A DNA stretch of 12,916 bases from Pelagophyceae sp. CCMP2097 (taxonomy: Eukaryota > Sar > Pelagophyceae). Positions 7,680 to 12,916 of this stretch are shown piece by piece. Positions within the stretch are counted from its first letter, which is position 1. Every line of letters starts with the position of its first letter. The position numbers and the translations under genes are program-made. The DNA is taken from positions 1 to 12,916 of the forward strand of contig MU657648.1 of the NCBI GenBank assembly GCA_026770575.1. Direction: 5' to 3'. The notes below the pieces were generated by a model. It saw only the letters and a program-made list of their open reading frames with translations. It was not told the DNA's origin and did no database searches.

Positions 7680-8459
7680 TCATCCATTATCAATCGAGTT
7701 AAAAAAAATGCGAGAAAAATTATTATAATATTCTGCCTGTTGACTGTTTTTAACTATTAAAAAATCTTCTTTTTGTTTAAATACGTATTCACGCAGTTGG
7801 ATAAATACTCGATACGATAAAGATGACAAAAACTCCTCATGAAAAACCTTCGTTCTCTTCCCGTTTATTGGTTTAAAATATACCAACATTGAGATATTCT
7901 CTCGAATTTTTAAAGGTAGTTGTAGCAAATCCTGACAAAGCAGAAATATTGTTACATGTAGATGTCTGTGTTTCATAATTATGTTAGAAAAAACGTTCGT
8001 CAATTTTTTATCTTTTAAATTATTAGCAGCGTCGTCTATAAACAACAGCACATCTTTCTTTTCAAGACTTGTTGATAACAGTAATTCATAAGCATCATCT
8101 AAAAATGTTTCATCAAATGTATCATAAATTTTTGAAGGATCAAGGTCTTTAATGGGATTATTATCACCCAATGATGAGAGGGTAGAAGGCGGACAACAAA
8201 CCAAAATGTGATCAAAAACACCAGCATATACTCTGTGTTTCATCGAGGTTATCAATGAGATAGCCAACGTGGTTTTACCACTCCCACACGCCCCACTGAA
8301 TAAACAAACATGATTAAGATTAAAAAACGGAGTTTCGTCGATCCATTCAGCATCTACATGTTTGTTGCTCTTCTTGTCATAATGTTGGAATTTTTTATCC
8401 ACACATTGTTTAATTATGTCTACATCCATTTTGTTATTTACAACCTCTTTAATAATCAT
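7680..8459 (-). CDS. A32/FtsK-HerA-type genome-packaging ATPase
   Basis: This 259-residue protein is intact, from the ATG at 8457-8459 to TGA at 7680-7682. It would hydrolyse ATP to pump viral DNA into capsids. The Walker A motif is GACGSGKTT at residues 56-64, preceded by a beta strand (VCLFS). Walker B is VLLFIDD at about 137-143. A later strand plus Gln (IFLLCQD, about 171-177) and a conserved Arg (R186) fit the sensor/arginine region of the A32 family. Length matches the 220-280 residues usual in Polintons and related viruses. The start lies in a TTATATG context like other genes of the element. The neighbouring capsid gene supports the packaging role. The lack of lesions contrasts with nearby genes. 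Confidence 0.88.
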   Translation of the reverse strand: MIIKEVVNNKMDVDIIKQCVDKKFQHYDKKSNKHVDAEWIDETPFFNLNHVCLFSGACGSGKTTLAISLITSMKHRVYAGVFDHILVCCPPSTLSSLGDNNPIKDLDPSKIYDTFDETFLDDAYELLLSTSLEKKDVLLFIDDAANNLKDKKLTNVFSNIIMKHRHLHVTIFLLCQDLLQLPLKIRENISMLVYFKPINGKRTKVFHEEFLSSLSYRVFIQLREYVFKQKEDFLIVKNSQQAEYYNNFSRIFFNSIDNG

Positions 8460-8533
8460 ATAAGTTATTCATTTTTTTATTTTTTAATTCATCGGTCTGT
8501 TCTTATAATTTTAAACATTTTTTTTTTCAATGC

Positions 8534-8668
8534 TTAACGGTATATATCGTTATAAGGAAAAAAAACGTGACTTGATTCAATTAATTCTTTGAATGTGTTA
8601 AAATATTTAAAGCCAATCAATACAAAGACATAATCTATAAAATTATAAACTATTAACACAACCTTCAT
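8534..8668 (-). CDS. Small hydrophobic ORF, 44 residues
   Basis: It lies between the MCP stop and the ATPase start, a 230-nt gap otherwise unexplained. From the ATG at 8666-8668 the frame is open to TAA at 8534-8536. The first half is hydrophobic and aromatic (VVLIVYNFIDYVFVLIGF), which could be a membrane segment; the second half is polar. The same frame is also open upstream to the MCP stop, so it is either a separate mini-gene or an accident of AT-rich DNA. The ORF ends in a near-palindrome, AACGGTATATATCGTT (8535-8550). Confidence 0.3.
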   Translation of the reverse strand: MKVVLIVYNFIDYVFVLIGFKYFNTFKELIESSHVFFPYNDIYR

Positions 8669-8689
8669 TAATAATAACATTTTTTTTTT

Positions 8690-9991
8690 TTAAAAATCAA
8701 ACAGTTCAAACAGATCAAACAGATAACTCAAAGTTCTCGTAGTCGTTAAATCTAATGATATGAGCGCATCATAATTTACGAAAGAGGTCATTGTCAAAAT
8801 CTCCTCAGTTGGTTGCGAAAATTCAAGTTCTATCGTCGAAATACACGAACTTATGTTGATGCCAGAACGCAAAGATTCGCTCTTCCCGATCATCGATTCC
8901 ATATCAAGTAAAATAATATAAGACCTTTCTTCATATTCTGTAATAGAATCACTCGAATAAATACTTAAATCGCTTAAATGATGCGACGCAATTCGAGCAA
9001 AGCTTTTATTGATAGCGCTCGATTTTGCTAAAATACCCCCAGAGATCATAATCGGTCTCCCGTCGATGAAAACAGTGGCTTTGATCAGTTTGTTTTTCTC
9101 AAAGGTTTGAAACTGATGCTTGTATCGTGGATATTGCTTCGAGAGAACAATGTTTATTGAATTAACGCTCGACATCGATGCTCCAAGATTAAACACATGA
9201 GTCTGTGAACCCGTCGGAATGGTAGAAACAAAAGATGTTGTATTCACTGCCAGATACTTAAAAATGCCATCATGCGTGCTTATAATTTGATTATCCACTT
9301 CCGGAGCACACTCAACAATTGCTAAGTATAGAACGACGTTCGAAAACAACAGACCAGAATCATCAGAATCATGGCTCGCTTGTGCGATGCCAGCTTGTAG
9401 CGGAGTGAGTGCAGCTCAATCGCTATTTTTAACAAGGTAAGAAAAATTGTACGAACACACACCCGCAACTAAATCGACCTCCAATGAATCGGATGAGAAA
9501 AGGGGAATGTATGTACCATTACCGAAAAAAGATCCAACAAGATTGCTTAAAGGTTCTGTAAATGAATATGTGTTATTTGCGGTGAGTTGCCGCCCATTTA
9601 CAGCATCCTGCATACCATGCATGATATTTCCATCACCTCTCATGTACTCTTTTGAAACTTGACCGTTTTTGTGGTGAAGATTGCGATAAACTGGATAGTT
9701 ATTAATTTGTGATAGTTGGGATCCTTGATTTCTTTAAGCCACGGAACTGAAAAACCCACAACAACCAAGACTGGATAATTTAACATCAGCAGAACTTTTA
9801 ACATCAGTTGAGAAAAATGAAGAAGCTATATCCACATATGACGCAATCTTATTTGAAGGTAATTTTATACGACATGTTTCTCCAGCTTTAAATGAACTAC
9901 CGGACGTGGGATTAACCTTATGATAAACTAATCGTGCCGGACCACTTCTCGCTTTATCGGTTGCTTTAAAACGATCACTAATTGCCGCCAT
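8690..9991 (-). pseudogene. Probable major capsid protein (double jelly-roll type), interrupted by two stops
   Basis: This is one continuous minus-strand frame of about 433 codons from the ATG at 9989-9991 (ATATATGG context) to TAA at 8690-8692, broken by TAA at 9734-9736 and TGA at 9416-9418. Both breaks leave the frame unchanged. The middle has the stretch NNYPVYRNLHHKN and then GSFFGNGTYIPLFSSDSLEV, which resembles the IPL...LE(V/L) region of Polinton and Polinton-like virus capsid proteins. The part after the TGA is beta-rich with FSNVVLYLAIVE. I recognise the family by these patterns and by the neighbours (ATPase, penton), not by a database match. Length is at the short end for the family. 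Both stops could come from C-to-T changes (CAA to TAA, CGA to TGA). Confidence 0.7.
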
Positions 9992-10095
9992 ATATCATGT
10001 ATATCATTTAAATTTTTATATATATTTTTTTTTATCAAAACATCGAATTATAGAATACATACATGTACCTCTTTCGGTTTATAAAAATATATAAA
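9992..10095. promoter_or_regulatory. Short AT-rich spacer upstream of the capsid gene
   Basis: About 100 nt between the MCP start and the stop of the gene at 10096-10508. On the minus strand the MCP ATG is preceded by TATATATA and a TGATAT-ATG context. I see no ORF in it. It is the likely late-type promoter for the capsid gene. Confidence 0.4.
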
Positions 10096-10508
10096 TTAAT
10101 TGAAAGAAAATTCCAACAAAATATTACCATCTATTGGTTGATTCTCAGTTTGATCCATCGAAAACGTAACAAAACTCGGAAGTGAATCAATCTTATAAAT
10201 GGGAGTATTCGTTTGGTTGATGCCATCTTTAACAAGAGATAAAAGCATTTTATTGGTCGGAGTATTTGTAGAAAATTTTTAAAATATCTCGAACTTGGAT
10301 TTAACAAATTGATTGATTTAATTCTAGTTTCCGACTTATCAAAATTGATTATATTGCCCTGTATGAGTTTCATAAAAATATTATTGTTTTCCAAGTTCGG
10401 AAATGTGTTCTGCGTGAACATAAATTCTATGTTTCGGTTATAGTAATTCCCATCAAATTTAAAGTTTATGTAAACACTCGGTCTTTCAAAAATGTCTATT
10501 GATGTCAT
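10096..10508 (-). pseudogene. Small virion-like protein of unknown function, one frameshift
   Basis: The ATG at 10506-10508 is in the context TATATATG. The first frame (MTSIDIFERPSVYINFKF...) runs to about residue 77. A single-base slip in the run AAAATTTTT at about 10275-10281 then breaks it. In the next frame it continues with NTPTNKMLLSLVKDG and LPSFVTFSMDQTE, ending DGNILLEFSFN at TAA 10096-10098, about 137 residues in all. It is polar and beta-rich, with no membrane segment. It lies between the capsid gene and the basic protein gene, so a minor structural protein is likely, but no family was recognised. The first four residues, MTSI, match those of the penton gene product. Confidence 0.5.
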
Positions 10509-10521
10509 ATATATTAATTAT

Positions 10522-10914
10522 TTATTTATATAAATTTATTTTTGTTAATTTTTTATCAAATTTTTTCTTATCTTTTTGGGTATCGATCACTGTTTTCTCT
10601 ATCGTGTTAACTGCTGATAGATATTCTCCATTCTTTGCGTGGTTTGCAGATTTTCCTATCCCAGAAACAGTTTTTCCACCATATTTTAAAGCCTCTGACG
10701 CTGCAAGCAGTGGGACGGCGATTTCTTCATTTCCTGTTAATGCAATGACACCACCAGCGGCTTCTCCAACCTTTCCGAGCGAAGTCATAACACTTCCAGT
10801 ATTCATTAAAATACCTGGTGCTTTTCTTCCAACTGTGCGTGCTATCTTTACAGACTTTCGTCCGATTGAACGTGCTTTGCGATTGGATTTTCTTGCAAGC
10901 GCTCTAAAACCCAT
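10522..10914 (-). CDS. Basic Gly/Ala-rich protein, candidate core or membrane-active virion protein
   Basis: I choose the ATG at 10912-10914 because it sits in GTATATATGGG, the start context of the neighbouring capsid genes, giving 130 residues. The same frame is open upstream to 11025 with ATG at 10977, so a longer form is possible. The first 35 residues are very basic (RKSNRKARSIGRKSVKIAR), which would suit nucleic-acid binding. Then comes a Gly/Ala/Val-rich stretch without charges (GKVGEAAGGVIALTG, AVPLLAASEALKYGG) that could form an amphipathic or membrane-interacting helix. The C-terminus is Lys-rich. Adenovirus-like viruses have small basic core and membrane-lytic proteins of this general build, but no homology is claimed. 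The stop is TAA at 10522-10524, 13 nt before the next gene starts. Confidence 0.6.
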   Translation of the reverse strand: MGFRALARKSNRKARSIGRKSVKIARTVGRKAPGILMNTGSVMTSLGKVGEAAGGVIALTGNEEIAVPLLAASEALKYGGKTVSGIGKSANHAKNGEYLSAVNTIEKTVIDTQKDKKKFDKKLTKINLYK

Positions 10915-10982
10915 ATATACTACATTATAAAAATAATCGGAAATAGAATTTTTTAATTCTAAATTTTTTTTGAACATACGTT

Positions 10983-11892
10983 TCAATTCTTCTTCTGAAA
11001 ATGCGTAATTATAAAGAAACGGTTTTTAAATATGATAAAACGCTCTATATAAAGTTCTCTTGCAGATTTAAGTAAACTCACATTGTTGTTTACAATCGGA
11101 TAGTTTATATTATTTGCTTTTTTTTTATTATACACAACTTCAAGATCCGATGGTGATATGCAAGTATCATTTTTAATAACGAGTTTGATTGTCATTGTCC
11201 AGTTCACATCATCCAAAACATCGATCCCATCGTCCGCAATAATTCTTATTTTGAATGAATCAACAATATTATCGAATTAAATGTTATCAGAATTGTTTGT
11301 ATTTTCAAATATAATATAATTTCCAAAGCCACATTTTAACGGGATCTTTGCGATTTTGGAACCCATAAAAGTCGTATCATTGTTCGTTGTTATATTAGAC
11401 GTTCTAACTCCCACACATATAATATGGATGTTTTGTTGATTTTTGTATATGTCTACTACTTTACTGGATACCAATGAATTCGTTGTATCTTCGATTTGTA
11501 ATATATTGATAAATTCGATGAATGAACCTGATAAATTAAAACAGTTTTCAGATGAAATTGTATACTACAATTTTTTCTCTCGAATGATACACTAAAAATC
11601 TGATTGCTTCCTTTTAAGGTAATTTTAAGACAATCCAATATATCGCTTGTAGTATAAATCCCTCGGTAACATTAACAAATATAACTTCGTTGTTCATATT
11701 TTTGATTTTTATTTCGTTATTCTTTTTTGTAATATTTAAAAGGGAATTCATAGCCTGAAAATCCGACACCTCAATATGGCAAACCTTTCTATGTAAATTT
11801 AAAGTTTCAGACAAATCGAAAAAATATGATTGATCGGTGTCATTTCTAATTGAGTCCAGACTTGATAAATTAATATTGACAATGGATGTCAT
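10983..11892 (-). pseudogene. Probable penton/minor capsid protein (single jelly-roll type), interrupted
   Basis: From the ATG at 11890-11892 the product starts MTSIVNINLSS. After a frameshift at about 11655-11662 it continues as the typical GIYT..DIL element (IYTTSDILDCLK). A second shift at about 11565-11572 leads to a long beta-rich stretch with NIHIICVGVRTSN and SKIAKIPLKCGFGNYI. An in-frame TAA (11277-11279) is followed in the same frame by SFKIRIIADDGIDVL and WTMTIKL, the kind of ending seen in Polinton and adintovirus minor capsid proteins (R-I-x-D-D-G...W-x-x-x-I). The frame finally ends at TGA 10983-10985, about 300 codons. It would form capsid vertices with the MCP. Family assignment is by pattern recognition; the last 60 codons fit less well and might be a separate piece. 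Confidence 0.6.
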
Positions 11893-11909
11893 ACTTTATT
11901 AAATTAATT

Positions 11910-12100
11910 TTAAAAATATAGAATTGGTTTATTAATTCGCGTCACTAAATTATAATTTGAAATCGTACCTCTATGAATCTCAGTATTTTTCAACGAAACT
12001 AAACCTATATCTCTAATAAATTTTTTTTCTTAAAGTTAGTTTTATTCTCAATTGGGATTCTTTTTTCCGCTTTCATGTTCATTATTAACATGTCGTTCAT
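11910..12100 (-). pseudogene. Small hidden gene, about 63 residues, one frameshift
   Basis: It fills the gap between the penton gene and the divergent membrane-protein gene. The ATG is at 12098-12100 and the first frame gives a Lys-rich N-terminus (MNDMLIMNMKAEKRIPIEN). A slip in the poly-A run at about 12022-12030 shifts the frame. It then reads RDIGLVSLKNTEIHRG, ISNYNLVTRINKPILYF, ending at TAA 11910-11912, 17 nt before the penton ATG. Its residue composition is much less AT-biased than chance frames nearby. It is too short to have been listed by length filters. No family was recognised. Confidence 0.45.
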
Positions 12101-12123
12101 TAATTTAAAAACTATTATTATTT

Positions 12124-12336
12124 ATGTTATATGAATTTTATAATATTACAGAAAACTCTTTCTTATTTATTTCTGTTTTTGGTATGTTATTTATCGCTTA
12201 TTATAGAACGCTACGCACATGTCTGTTAACAAGAATATCTCACTGTGAAATTGGATGTATTAAAATTGATAATATTCCAATAAGTGATAATTTTGTTCAC
12301 GAAATTCTTGAAGCTGATGAGGAGAATAACGATTAA
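12124..12336 (+). CDS. Small single-pass membrane protein
   Basis: This 70-residue protein runs from the ATG at 12124 to TAA at 12334-12336. A short N-terminal part is followed by a hydrophobic helix at about residues 13-28 (FLFISVFGMLFIAYY), then basic residues (RTLRTCLLTR). That arrangement would place the C-terminus in the cytosol by the positive-inside rule. The C-terminal tail ends acidic (EILEADEENND). It is intact. It diverges from the gene at 11910-12100 over only 23 nt of AT-rich DNA and meets the right-edge gene on a shared TTAA. Small membrane proteins are common in this class of viruses; no specific family was recognised. Confidence 0.6.
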   Translation: MLYEFYNITENSFLFISVFGMLFIAYYRTLRTCLLTRISHCEIGCIKIDNIPISDNFVHEILEADEENND

Positions 12337-12916
12337 AATTTGATGTTGAAATTCGGTTTCCCTTTATTAAAAAAATTGAATTCATTGTTAATCCCGTTAA
12401 CTGAGGTTGTTAAAAAATCAGCAAGTTCGTTTATCGTTCCATTAGCTTCGAAAAATGGTACATAATTATAAAAATCGTCCTTCCAATTTTCAACATCTGT
12501 TAACATGTTGGTTTTTTTACCTACAACTGAGAAAGAAAATCGCTATCCGTCATCGAACCATTCGTTCCATTTATACGAACACAAAAACCAAAGACTCCGT
12601 TACCCAAATTGAGTGAATTTGCTAAATCACTCGTTTAATCGACGTATATAAACTGAGTTGAACGTTCGGACAACATAGTTACAGAAATTACATGCTTGGT
12701 ATCTGGTTTCCGATATGGAAAATATCTAACTATATACACAACGCGAGAATATTTCTGTGTATAACAACCGTAAGATGATGATTGTCCAGTATTCCCATCG
12801 ACTCTGGCAGTTGCCACTATAAAAGGCATACTTTCATCAAGCGTAATCGATACACTCCCAAAAATATCAACAAGTAGATTTATTCCTTCACCAGGTTTAA
12901 TCAGAGAATTAAATAA
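12333..12916 (-). pseudogene. Beta-rich protein, partial at right edge, interrupted; possible virion/attachment protein
   Basis: The frame is open at the window edge, so the N-terminus is missing. It reads LLVDIFGSVSITLDE, FIVATARVDGNTGQSS and VVYIVRYFPYR, then an in-frame TAA at 12635-12637. The same frame continues (SDLANSLNLGNGVFGF, VRINGTNGS) until a 1-nt slip at about 12523-12535. The product then ends NWKDDFYNYVPFFEANGTIN... NIKF at TAA 12333-12335. Gly, Ser, Thr and Asn richness and alternating hydrophobic strands suggest an extracellular or virion beta structure such as a fibre; this is inference only. The stop overlaps that of the convergent membrane-protein gene in TTAA 12333-12336. 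Confidence 0.5.

Noticed and set aside
10499..10930. Plus-strand ORF of 143 codons
   Set aside because: It is the antisense of the basic Gly/Ala-rich protein gene. The minus strand has the TATATATG start context and sits within a minus-strand gene block.
12521..12523. In-frame TAG in the right-edge gene
   Set aside because: Counting shows the downstream frame is one base off here, so this is a frameshift next to a run of seven T, not a nonsense codon.
3056..12916. Genetic code with TAA (and TAG) as glutamine
   Set aside because: CAA is abundant in the same genes, no in-frame TAG is confirmed, TAA ends several genes, and frameshifts accompany the stops. Kept as a testable alternative, not as the main reading.

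Overview
The window joins two very different kinds of DNA. Positions 1 to about 1830 are GC-rich and look nuclear and eukaryotic. The minus strand carries a partial gene with a proline/lysine-rich region, a 63-nt GT-AG intron, a cysteine-rich segment and an alanine-rich helical tail that runs off the left edge. Base composition is intermediate from 1830 to 2217. From 2217 rightwards the DNA is strongly AT-rich and carries a viral gene set. The host is most likely a GC-rich unicellular eukaryote such as an alga or dinoflagellate. That is an inference from composition, alanine richness and the small intron; the sequence alone does not fix the species.

The AT-rich part (about 2224 to the right edge) is most of a Polinton/Maverick-like element or a related protein-primed dsDNA virus (Preplasmiviricota). 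It holds a DNA polymerase of the protein-primed family B type (3056-6459, +), an A32/FtsK-type packaging ATPase (7680-8459, -), a probable double-jelly-roll major capsid protein (8690-9991, -), a probable penton/minor capsid protein (10983-11892, -), a basic Gly/Ala-rich virion-like protein (10522-10914, -) and a set of small genes of unknown function. No retroviral-type integrase or adenovirus-type protease was recognised; these could lie beyond the right edge.

Layout from left to right: host-like gene (1-1558, -); weak candidate ORF (1981-2217); 44-bp-arm hairpin exactly at the composition boundary (2224-2333); 9-bp-period repeat tract (2365-2556) and AT-rich leader; polymerase; small minus-strand gene (6513-6786); palindromic divergent promoter (6779-6819); AT-hook gene (6812-7288, +) meeting an unknown gene (7285-7617, -) tail to tail on a shared TTAA; ATPase; MCP; small virion-like gene; basic protein; penton; small gene (11910-12100, -) divergent from a membrane-protein gene (12124-12336, +), which meets a right-edge beta-rich gene (12333-12916, -) on another shared TTAA. 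Gene packing is tight and most starts sit in a TATATATG-like context.

Almost every long gene is interrupted. Five in-frame TAA codons (two in the polymerase, one each in the MCP, penton and right-edge gene) and one TGA (MCP) fall where the same frame continues as convincing protein. Many 1-nt frameshifts sit in homopolymers, and the GC-rich host-like gene has one TGA and one frameshift too. The copy is therefore either a decaying endogenous virus or an error-rich assembly. TAA reassignment is less likely, because CAA is also used throughout and TAA ends several genes.
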